Source of the DNA: Algoriphagus ornithinivorans
GTDB lineage: Bacteria > Bacteroidota > Bacteroidia > Cytophagales > Cyclobacteriaceae
DNA length: 64,000 nt
Assembly: GCF_900115305.1 (NCBI RefSeq)
Contig: NZ_FOVW01000004.1
Span: 348,443-412,442, forward strand
Direction of reading: 5' to 3'
The notes beneath the pieces were generated by a model. The model worked only from the letters and a program-made list of their open reading frames with translations, did not search any database and was not told the origin of the DNA. A program made the position numbers and the translations under genes. Position 1 is the stretch's first letter, and each line of letters opens with the position of its first letter. Shown here one piece after another: positions 26,586 through 33,695 of the stretch.

Positions 26586-29504
26586 ATGTCTTTTTCCTTT
26601 CAAAATAGAGTTAAGCAAGTCGGTTTATATTGCTTGCTGAGCCTTATTGCCTTGCTTTTTACGGATAATCACCTTTTTGGACAGGAAAATAATTCTTTCA
26701 AGGGCCTTCCTTTTATTTCAAATTACGGGCCAGAAACCTATAAAGCTGGTATCCAAAATTGGGATATCATTCAAGACGATAAAGGACTGATTTATGTAGC
26801 CAATAATATGGGTTTACTGGTCTTTGATGGAAGGGCTTGGACTCGTTATGGATTAAATAATACCAAGGTAAGGTCTGCCCATTTCGGAAAAGATGGGAAA
26901 ATTTATGTAGGAAGCCAGGCTGATTTTGGTTTCATAACACCAGATCAAAGGGGGCAGTTGCTATATACTTCTCTGGCAGATAGTTTGCCGGATGAAGTTC
27001 GAGACTTTGATGAAACTTGGAAGGTTTATGAAATAGAAGATAAAATATACTTCTGTACGTTTAAGCGGATCTATGTTTATGATGGAAATTCAATTGATAT
27101 TATTCAGCCGGATAGCAGGTTGGAAAAGTCTTTTCAGGTAGATAACCTGCTCTATACTTTTCAAATGGAAAGTGGCTTATCTGTTTTGAAAGGGACTCAA
27201 TTCGAATTGGTGAGAAATGGGGATTTTTTTAAAGAAAAGCGAATTGCCAATGTCCTGAACTATGAAAAGGGTAGCTTATTAATCGCTACAGTAGAATATG
27301 GTGCTTTTTTATATAATAATGGATCAATCAATCCATTTCAATTTAAAGGTGATTTTTGGAGAAATGATTACCTGATCAATTATAGCACCCGCCTGAGAAA
27401 TGGGAATATCGCTATTGGAACTCAGAACGCAGGTTTGTTTATCGTTGAAAAAAATGGAGAACTGGTTCTTCATTTAGATAAGGAGTCAGGCCTGATGGAT
27501 CTGACAATCAATTATATCTACGAGGACATTAACGGTGGGCTTTGGCTGGCAATGAATAATGGAGTAGCAAGGGTAGACTTAAATTCTCCTTTTACTTTCA
27601 TTGATGACAGAATGGGCCTTTCGGGGTCTGGTTACACTGCTTTGTTACAAGATGATGTAGTTTACCTAGGGACAAATAATGGTCTTTTCAAGTGGGAAAA
27701 GGGAAAGATAAATTTTGTTGGTGGAACATCGGGGCAAGTTTACACCATTCAGGAGCTAAACGGGAAAGTGTTAGTGGGACATCATAACGGTACTTTTATC
27801 GTAGAGGGAGGGAAAGCAAGAAAGATCTTTGATGAAAATGGGGCTTGGACTTTTAAGTCTCCGCCTGGTCAGCCCAATTTGGTGATCCAGGGAAATTACA
27901 CAGGCCTTTTCTTGTTTGAATGGAAAAATGGAAGCTTAGAGTTTAAGCAAAAAATTAAGGGATTTAGCGAATCTTCAAGAATCCTTGAGTTTGATGGAGA
28001 TAAACTTTGGATTGCGCACGGGTATAAAGGTGTATTTAAACTGGAATTCAATGAGAACTTCACCGAGGTAATTTCCAGTAAGAGATACGATAGTAGAAGT
28101 GGATTTCCTTCAGATGTATTAATAAATGTGTTCAAGATTTCGAACCAATTGATTTTTACTGCCGACAGAGGATTTTATAGATTTAATGAGACCGAGGATA
28201 AATTTGAACCCAGTGTAGAGTACGGAGATGTGTTGACCAAACAGGCAACTATGGTCGATATGGAATCTGATGAATTGGGTAACATCTATTATATAGAACA
28301 GAATAAACTCGGTGTCTTAAAACTCCAAGCCAACAATAAGTTTGAAAATCACAGTTCTTCCTTCAATAAAATCAGAAGTTATTGGAATGATGATTTAGCT
28401 AATATAATTGTACTGGATAACCACAATATATTGATTGGAGGAAAGCAGGGATTTATTCATTACAGCCCTGAAAAAGATATTCCAAGGACAGTTCAGCCAA
28501 AAATATTATTCAAAGAAATTATCAATTCCGGTAAAAAGGATTCCTTGATATTTTCAGGACATGAAAATGACAAGCATCCACTTGAAGCTATTCAGGATCA
28601 AAAATTTAAATACAGTCAAAACTCCTTTTCTTTCGAATTTGTATCACCGCATTATGAAAGTGGGAGAGAGGTGCTTTATCAATATAAGCTCGAAAACTAC
28701 GATGAAAACTGGTCGGCTTGGGGCTACGAAAACAAAAAGGAGTATACCAACCTAAGGGAGGGGACTTATCATTTTGTAGTAAGAGCCAAAAATATTTTTG
28801 AGGAACCCACGGAGGAAATCAGATTCAGTTTCACGGTAGCTCCTCCATTTTATAGATCCGTTTTGGCCTATCTCTTTTACACTTTTGGAACAATTTTCCT
28901 GCTATATCTGGCATTCAGATGGTTGGATAAAAAGCATAAAGAAGAAACCCTATTATTGGAACAAGAGCAAAATCAAGCCTTGAAAAAGAAGGATTCTGAA
29001 ATCAAATCCATTACTCAAAGAACGGAAGAAGAGATCGTGAAGCTAAAAAATGAAAAGCTTCAAAATGAAATCGAATATAAAAATCAAGAGCTGACTTCTT
29101 CGGCTATGCATTTGATCCAAAAAAACCAGTTGCTGTCTAACATCAAAAACACCTTGAAAAATATTACCAAGGATGAAAAAAGCCGACAGCTGAATTCACA
29201 ACTTCTAAAATTGATCAAGTCAATTGATAAGGATTTAGAGACCGGAGATGAATGGACTCAATTTTCGGAAAACTTTGATCAGGTTCATGGAAACTTTATT
29301 ACTAGGCTTAAAGAAAAATATCCCGACATGACTCCGCAGGAAATTAAGTTTGCTGCCTATATCAGAATGAATCTGAACACCAAAGAGATTGCTAACCTCT
29401 TGGGCATCTCTGTGCGAGGGGTAGAAATAGGCAGGTATAGAGTAAGGAAAAAATTGGGGCTGGAAAGGAAGGATAACCTAAGCGATTTTTTACTACGTTT
29501 CTAA
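26586..29504 (+). CDS. Membrane-bound transcription regulator: propeller, Y_Y_Y, TM, LuxR-type HTH
   Basis: A 972-residue one-component regulator. A signal peptide or anchor (ending LFGQ) leads into two-component-regulator propeller repeats (IQDDKGLIYVANNMGLLVFDG, YEDINGGLWLAMNNGVARVD), then a Y_Y_Y domain (residues about 690-745, YKLENYDENWSAWG). One membrane helix follows (about 755-775, YLFYTFGTIFLLYLAF), then a coiled coil. The C-terminal GerE/LuxR helix-turn-helix is TKEIANLLGISVRGVEIGRYRVRKKLGL. No histidine kinase or receiver is present. It senses something outside the membrane and binds DNA directly. It is divergent from the GH16 genes, which it probably regulates. Confidence 0.88.
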   Translation: MSFSFQNRVKQVGLYCLLSLIALLFTDNHLFGQENNSFKGLPFISNYGPETYKAGIQNWDIIQDDKGLIYVANNMGLLVFDGRAWTRYGLNNTKVRSAHFGKDGKIYVGSQADFGFITPDQRGQLLYTSLADSLPDEVRDFDETWKVYEIEDKIYFCTFKRIYVYDGNSIDIIQPDSRLEKSFQVDNLLYTFQMESGLSVLKGTQFELVRNGDFFKEKRIANVLNYEKGSLLIATVEYGAFLYNNGSINPFQFKGDFWRNDYLINYSTRLRNGNIAIGTQNAGLFIVEKNGELVLHLDKESGLMDLTINYIYEDINGGLWLAMNNGVARVDLNSPFTFIDDRMGLSGSGYTALLQDDVVYLGTNNGLFKWEKGKINFVGGTSGQVYTIQELNGKVLVGHHNGTFIVEGGKARKIFDENGAWTFKSPPGQPNLVIQGNYTGLFLFEWKNGSLEFKQKIKGFSESSRILEFDGDKLWIAHGYKGVFKLEFNENFTEVISSKRYDSRSGFPSDVLINVFKISNQLIFTADRGFYRFNETEDKFEPSVEYGDVLTKQATMVDMESDELGNIYYIEQNKLGVLKLQANNKFENHSSSFNKIRSYWNDDLANIIVLDNHNILIGGKQGFIHYSPEKDIPRTVQPKILFKEIINSGKKDSLIFSGHENDKHPLEAIQDQKFKYSQNSFSFEFVSPHYESGREVLYQYKLENYDENWSAWGYENKKEYTNLREGTYHFVVRAKNIFEEPTEEIRFSFTVAPPFYRSVLAYLFYTFGTIFLLYLAFRWLDKKHKEETLLLEQEQNQALKKKDSEIKSITQRTEEEIVKLKNEKLQNEIEYKNQELTSSAMHLIQKNQLLSNIKNTLKNITKDEKSRQLNSQLLKLIKSIDKDLETGDEWTQFSENFDQVHGNFITRLKEKYPDMTPQEIKFAAYIRMNLNTKEIANLLGISVRGVEIGRYRVRKKLGLERKDNLSDFLLRF

Positions 29505-29505
29505 C

Positions 29506-29550
29506 AGCTGAATTTCTACTCCTCTTCAGCTCAAAAAATAATTTTTTTTT
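29506..29550 (+). terminator. Possible terminator after the propeller regulator
   Basis: AGCTGAA pairs with TTCAGCT over a 12-nt loop, followed by A-rich then T-rich sequence. The T run starts some 10 bases after the stem. Confidence 0.45.
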
Positions 29551-29578
29551 AAATCTTGAAACTTTTTCATATATTTAC

Positions 29579-29590
29579 ATGTATATACAT
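29579..29590. promoter_or_regulatory. Predicted MarR operator (ATGTATATACAT)
   Basis: Perfect 12-bp palindrome 18 bases upstream of the MarR start. A near copy (ATGTCTATACAT) lies before the YceI gene at 30080. Confidence 0.6.
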
Positions 29591-29608
29591 TAAATACAGA
29601 TGTAAGAA

Positions 29609-30061
29609 ATGGTAAAGATAGAAGAGGCAATACAACAAAAAGAATTCAAGGACCCTTACAATAAGCTGGTGGTAAATTTATTATACACCCATAGTTATTT
29701 GGTAACGGCCCAAGCTAGTCTTTTCAAGCCTAAGGATCTTTCACCTGAGCAGTATAATGTGCTGAGAATTCTGAGAGGCCAAAATGGAAAGCCTTTGACA
29801 GTTTCTTCTATTCAGGATAGGATGTTGAACAAAATGTCCAATGCATCCAGATTAGTAGAAAAATTGAAGAATAAAGGAATGGTGAAGCGGGAAGAGTGTC
29901 CGGCAGATCGCAGACAAGTTGATATTGTCATCACGGAAAAAGGCTTATCTGTATTAAATGAGCTTGAAAAGCAAGTGGAGGAATTTAACCAACAAATCGT
30001 GAATTTAAACACTCAGGAAGTGAATGAGTTGAATGATTTATTGGATAAGCTGAGAGGCTAA
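29609..30061 (+). CDS. MarR family transcriptional regulator
   Basis: A 150-residue winged-helix repressor. Dimerisation helices (YNKLVVNLLYTHSYLVTAQAS) precede the DNA-binding region LTVSSIQDRMLNKMSNASRLVEKLKNKGMVKREECPADRRQVDIVITEKG, whose DRRQV wing is typical of MarR. One Cys (in EECPADRR) might sense oxidants or electrophiles. Its own promoter carries a perfect palindrome at 29579 and the next gene's promoter a near copy, so it likely represses itself and the YceI gene. In Bacillus, MhqR, also a MarR protein, controls dioxygenase and hydrolase genes like those further down; functional equivalence is inference. Confidence 0.9.
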   Translation: MVKIEEAIQQKEFKDPYNKLVVNLLYTHSYLVTAQASLFKPKDLSPEQYNVLRILRGQNGKPLTVSSIQDRMLNKMSNASRLVEKLKNKGMVKREECPADRRQVDIVITEKGLSVLNELEKQVEEFNQQIVNLNTQEVNELNDLLDKLRG

Positions 30062-30079
30062 AAATTTTTCCCCAAAAAG

Positions 30080-30106
30080 ATGTCTATACATAAAATGTAA
30101 ATACAA
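30080..30106. promoter_or_regulatory. Predicted operator pair before the YceI gene
   Basis: ATGTCTATACAT (30080-30091) differs at one base from the palindrome before the MarR gene. A second, weaker match, ATGTAAATACAA, is at 30095-30106. Confidence 0.55.
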
Positions 30107-30134
30107 TTCAAATTTAAACTTAAACTACAAAACA

Positions 30135-30683
30135 ATGAGCACAGCTAAATGGACAATTGATCCAACCCATTCCGAAGTATCTTTCAAAGTAAAGCATTTG
30201 GTAATTTCTACCGTGACAGGTTATTTCAAAAAGTTTGAAGGATCTGCAGAATCTAATTCCGATGATTTTGACGGAGCTAAAGTAAATTTCTCTGCAGAAA
30301 TTGACAGTATTGATACTAATCAGTCTGATAGAGATAACCACTTGAAGTCAGCAGACTTTTTCGATGCAGCAAACCATCCTAAACTATCCTTCGAAGGAAC
30401 CGTTCAGAAAAACGGTGGTGATTACAAATTAGTAGGAGACTTGACCATGAGAGGAACCACTAAAGCAGTAGAGCTTGATGTGGACTTTGGTGGAGTTGCA
30501 GGTGATCCTTATGGACAGACAAAAGCAGGTTTTGAAATTGAAGGAAAAGTAAACCGCAAAGATTTCGGTTTGACTTGGTCTGCTGTAACTGAAGCTGGAA
30601 ATGTGGTGGTAAGCGATCAAGTAAGACTTTTATTGAGCGTGCAGCTAGTAAAACAAGCTGTAGCTGAAGAAGCTTCTGCCTAA
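30135..30683 (+). CDS. YceI family protein
   Basis: A 182-residue lipocalin-like beta-barrel. The N-terminal TIDPTHSEVSFKVKHLVIS, the FDGAKVNFSAEIDSIDTNQSDRDNHLKSADFFDAANHPKLSF block and the NRKDFGLTWSAVTEAG motif define the family. YceI proteins bind polyisoprenoid lipids or quinone-like molecules. No signal peptide is present, so this one should be cytoplasmic, unlike E. coli YceI. It lies 73 bases after the MarR gene and carries near-identical operators. Grouping with a dioxygenase and hydrolase suggests a part in quinone handling (inference). Confidence 0.92.
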   Translation: MSTAKWTIDPTHSEVSFKVKHLVISTVTGYFKKFEGSAESNSDDFDGAKVNFSAEIDSIDTNQSDRDNHLKSADFFDAANHPKLSFEGTVQKNGGDYKLVGDLTMRGTTKAVELDVDFGGVAGDPYGQTKAGFEIEGKVNRKDFGLTWSAVTEAGNVVVSDQVRLLLSVQLVKQAVAEEASA

Positions 30684-30706
30684 TTGAATATTAAACCAAC
30701 TATTCA

Positions 30707-30823
30707 GAGGCTGTCTCAAAAAAGTTTGTCCTGTCTGCCTAAGCGGAGTCGAAGGCTAATCAAAGATATTTAAGTCATTTCGACTTCTTGAAAGGAGACA
30801 TTTAACATTTATGAGACAGCCTC
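30707..30823. mobile_element. MITE-like element with 12-bp perfect terminal inverted repeats
   Basis: GAGGCTGTCTCA (30707-30718) is exactly inverted at 30812-30823 (TGAGACAGCCTC). The ends resemble those of some Bacteroidota insertion sequences. The 117-bp interior has no gene and is partly self-complementary (AGTCGA against TCGACT). No target duplication is clear. It lies between the YceI and dioxygenase genes and could also act as a large hairpin or terminator. Confidence 0.55.
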
Positions 30824-30856
30824 AATTAAAAATTACCCACAATACCCACAAACGCC

Positions 30857-31807
30857 ATGAAACCATTAATCAAAGGAATTCATCATATCACAGCGATTGC
30901 CGGGAATCCACAGGCAAACATTGATTTTTACACAGGAATACTGGGATTGAGACTGGTCAAAAAGACCATCAATTTTGATGCTCCAGATGTATACCATTTT
31001 TACTTTGGTGATGAATTAGGACAGCCAGGTACTGTATTTACTACCTTCCCATTTACAGGTGCGAGAAAAGGAACCAAAGGAACTGGTGAGCTCACTTACA
31101 CTGCATTTTCAATCTCAAGCAATTCTTTAGCTTATTGGAAAGAAAGATTGGTTAAATATGGAATCGCCATTTCCGATACATTAACCCGATTTGGTCATGA
31201 GTTGATCCGATTCGAAGACCACGACGGAATGGGAATCGAATTGATTGCAAATGATCAGGACGATAGGCCAGGATGGTCTTATGGAGCAATTCCCCAAGAG
31301 CATAGTATCAAAGGCTTTTACGGTGCGACCTTATTGCTTAGAGCTAAGGAATTAACTGCTAAACTTTTGACCGAACATATGAATTATCGCTTGATCGGGG
31401 AGGAAGGTAACCGCTACAGATACGGAACTGAAGGGAAACCAGGTGATATTGTAGATATCGTAGTGGAACCAAATGGCAACCGAGGTATGCAAAGTGCTGG
31501 AACCGTGCATCACATTGCATTTAGAACCGAAAATACATCCACTCAATTGGAGATTCAGCAAATTCTGTTGAAGCATGGTTATCAAGTAACCGAGGTGAAA
31601 GACCGAAACTATTTTAAATCCATTTATTTCAGAGAGCCGGGTGGGGTGTTATTTGAAATCGCCACTGATGAACCTGGATTTGCTATTGACGAGGAGGAAG
31701 CTCACTTGGGGGAATTGTTGAAACTACCAGACTGGGCAGAACCTTCAAGAGACAGAATTGAAAAAAGCTTGGCTCCGGTATCCTTAAACCCATCTAAATA
31801 TGACTGA
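30857..31807 (+). CDS. Ring-cleaving dioxygenase, glyoxalase/VOC family (MhqO/MhqA-like)
   Basis: A 316-residue protein of two paired VOC domains. The first begins GIHHITAIAGNPQANIDFYTGILGLRLVKKTINFDAPDVYHFYFG; the second contains TVHHIAFRT and YFKSIYFREPGGVLFEIATDEPGF. Metal ligands are plausibly the His in each HHI motif and the Glu in LFEIA. The N-terminal sequence is that of the MhqO/MhqA group, which detoxifies hydroquinones in Bacillus. It overlaps the hydrolase gene by eight bases, so the two are coupled. Cleavage of an aromatic ring by this protein is a family assignment. Confidence 0.88.
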   Translation: MKPLIKGIHHITAIAGNPQANIDFYTGILGLRLVKKTINFDAPDVYHFYFGDELGQPGTVFTTFPFTGARKGTKGTGELTYTAFSISSNSLAYWKERLVKYGIAISDTLTRFGHELIRFEDHDGMGIELIANDQDDRPGWSYGAIPQEHSIKGFYGATLLLRAKELTAKLLTEHMNYRLIGEEGNRYRYGTEGKPGDIVDIVVEPNGNRGMQSAGTVHHIAFRTENTSTQLEIQQILLKHGYQVTEVKDRNYFKSIYFREPGGVLFEIATDEPGFAIDEEEAHLGELLKLPDWAEPSRDRIEKSLAPVSLNPSKYD

Positions 31808-32417
31808 TTTGATTCAAGCAGGTAAGGACTTAAAAGAAGCATCAAGTGCCGCCATCCTAATCCACGGCAGAGGCGCAAGTGCTCAAAGTATTATCTCTTT
31901 GAAATCCTATTTGAAATTAAAAGATTTTGCACTTCTGGCTCCACAAGCTGAGGGCAATACTTGGTACCCTTACAGCTTTATGGCTCCTGATGAAAGCAAT
32001 CAGCAGTCCTTGAAAAAATCCTTGGGGAAAATTCAGAAAGCTTTCGATCAAATTGTGAAAAAAGGAATTCCCACGGAAAGAATATACCTAATTGGGTTTT
32101 CCCAAGGAGCTTGTCTGAGCTTGGAGTTTGCTGCGCTAAATGCCCAAAAGTTGGGTGGTGTGGTCGCATTTACAGGAGGTTTGATTGGAGAAAAATTACA
32201 ACCTGAAAAATATAAAGGGAATTTTGATGGAACTCCTGTTTTTATAGGAAGTAGTAACCGCGATTTTCATGTCCCTTTAACTCGAATTGAGGAATCTGCG
32301 CAACTATTGAAAAAAATGGGGGCGAATGTAAAAACATTGATTTTCGATGATCCTGAGCATACGATTCGGGAAGAAGAATTGGAGTGGGTGAATGAGCATC
32401 TACTCTCCCAAAACTAG
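31800..32417 (+). CDS. Alpha/beta hydrolase, phospholipase/carboxylesterase family (MhqD-like)
   Basis: A 205-residue cytoplasmic hydrolase. ILIHGRGASAQ forms the oxyanion hole, the nucleophile elbow is GFSQGA, and the remaining triad residues are likely the Asp in GSSNRDFHVP and the His in DDPEHTIREEE. The family covers carboxylesterase/thioesterase enzymes, including Bacillus MhqD, which is encoded with a ring-cleaving dioxygenase under MhqR. Here it starts inside the dioxygenase stop (8-bp overlap) and is followed by a strong terminator, so it ends the unit. Confidence 0.88.
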   Translation: MTDLIQAGKDLKEASSAAILIHGRGASAQSIISLKSYLKLKDFALLAPQAEGNTWYPYSFMAPDESNQQSLKKSLGKIQKAFDQIVKKGIPTERIYLIGFSQGACLSLEFAALNAQKLGGVVAFTGGLIGEKLQPEKYKGNFDGTPVFIGSSNRDFHVPLTRIEESAQLLKKMGANVKTLIFDDPEHTIREEELEWVNEHLLSQN

Positions 32418-32439
32418 ATTTACTTGGTTTTCTTAATTC

Positions 32440-32473
32440 AAAAAGTCTCAGAGTTATGCTTTGAGACTTTTTT
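32440..32473 (+). terminator. Intrinsic terminator ending the dioxygenase-hydrolase unit
   Basis: AAAAAGTCTCA and TGAGACTTTTTT form a perfect 11-bp stem with an 11-nt loop. Confidence 0.88.
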
Positions 32474-32580
32474 GTTTTTATGCGGTAGCGTCACTGTAAA
32501 TTCTATCTTAAGTCTGAAGTAAGAAATCTGAAAATAGCTTATCAATACTATCTTTTCTATGTGTCTATGCGGTAAAATAA

Positions 32581-32642
32581 GCTCGCAGAGACGCAGCAAC
32601 GCAGCGTTTATTTCTCCCGCAAAGGATAGAAGAAGCAAAGAA
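32581..32642. repeat. Direct repeat, copy 1
   Basis: Starts GCTCGCAGAGACGCAGC and ends AGAAGAAGCAAAGAA. It is almost identical to 32886-32948. Confidence 0.8.
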
Positions 32643-32885
32643 GTTTTTGCAAAACATTTCAAATCGCACCGCTGGTGCTCTGGGTTCTCTGTTCAAATTT
32701 ATTGATACAATCAAAACGCGCCTCTGGCGCTTCGAATAGTTATATTTTTCAAGCCTCAGAGAGGCGCTCTGATTGTAGTTGGTGGGTTGATTCAGAATCA
32801 GAGCTTCGGAGAAGCGATTTGATTTTTTAAAGCGAAATTAAGATTTCAAAATCTCGTTCCTCTGTGAACTCTGTGGTTAAAAAAA

Positions 32886-32948
32886 GCTCGCAGAGACGCA
32901 GCGACGCTGCGTTTATTTTCTCCCGCAAAGGATAGAAGAAGCAAAGAA
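32886..32948. repeat. Direct repeat, copy 2
   Basis: Near-identical to 32581-32642, with a few substitutions and one extra T. Confidence 0.8.
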
Positions 32949-33062
32949 ATTCAACAAGATTAAAATGTTCGGGAGCCACAAATAAAGTTGTCACTGATAG
33001 AATTAAAATATTGAAAATCAAATATTTAATATAGTAGATATAAATATTGGAGTCGTTGTTTT

Positions 33063-33112
33063 GGTCACCCTGAGCGGAGTCGAAGGGTCCTCGACTCCGC
33101 TCGGACTGACCC
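33063..33112. repeat. Perfect 12-bp hairpin of the GCGGAGTCGAAG repeat family
   Basis: GAGCGGAGTCGA (33072-33083) and TCGACTCCGCTC (33091-33102) form an exact stem with a 7-nt loop. Outer GGTCA/TGACC can pair too. Confidence 0.75.
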
Positions 33113-33695
33113 ATATCGAATATATCATCCGTAGGAACGAAGCTTTCTCTAAAAGTTTGAAATCAAAAATCTGAAGTATGAAAAAATTCGGTTAAAAAAG
33201 AAGGTTCATCATATTTACCCTCTGAGGTTCTCTGAGTTTTCTCTGTGACCTCTGTAGATAAAAAAAAGTCTAATAATGGTTGACCCTTCGTTTTGAGGAT
33301 AAAGATCAAAATCCCCCTAACCCCATTTGAATTAATGTTTTTTCCCAATGAGGCTTTTTCTCAAAGGGGGAATTGACTCGCGCCTGAATTCAAAGCTGAT
33401 ATCTTTTGTCACTGATCTTTTACCATTTTTTGGGATTCAGATGGTGATGAATGGTTGAACGGTATATCTAACGCTTACACTTTCAATGTTGCTCGTAAAT
33501 CGTAAATCAAAAATCATTTTCCCTCTGTGGTGGAAAAATTATAAAGTTTCAATAAGGGCTTCGACTCCCTGACTAGTCGTCAGGCAGGCGCTCAGCCTGA
33601 CATTAAGTTCAATTCTGAAAAGGTTAAAAACTAACCAAAACAATGTTTGCTATGTATCTATGTGGTGGAAAATCATTAATGACCCAAAATCAGAT

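Larger units (their letters stand above)
32474..33695. repeat. Gene-free, repeat-rich stretch
   Basis: No credible gene is present in about 1.2 kb. It holds a 62-bp direct repeat (32581-32642 and 32886-32948), an inverted repeat CTCTGATT/AATCAGAG (32767-32774, 32796-32803), a long hairpin at 33063-33112, and a CCCCC/GGGGG repeat pair (33311-33330, 33361-33376). A further copy of the GCGGAGTCGAAG family is at 33556-33602. Many CTCTGTGG(T)-type degenerate repeats occur. These look like interspersed repeat remnants common in Bacteroidota intergenic DNA. Confidence 0.75.

Noticed and set aside
30700..30830. Inverted repeat as a simple terminator of the YceI gene
   Set aside because: Arms of 12 bp are nearly 90 bases apart with no adjacent T run, so an element is the better call, though a hairpin role is not excluded.
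32827..33114. 95-residue minus-strand frame
   Set aside because: Its translation runs through the repeat hairpin and direct repeat and looks like repeat translation, not a gene.
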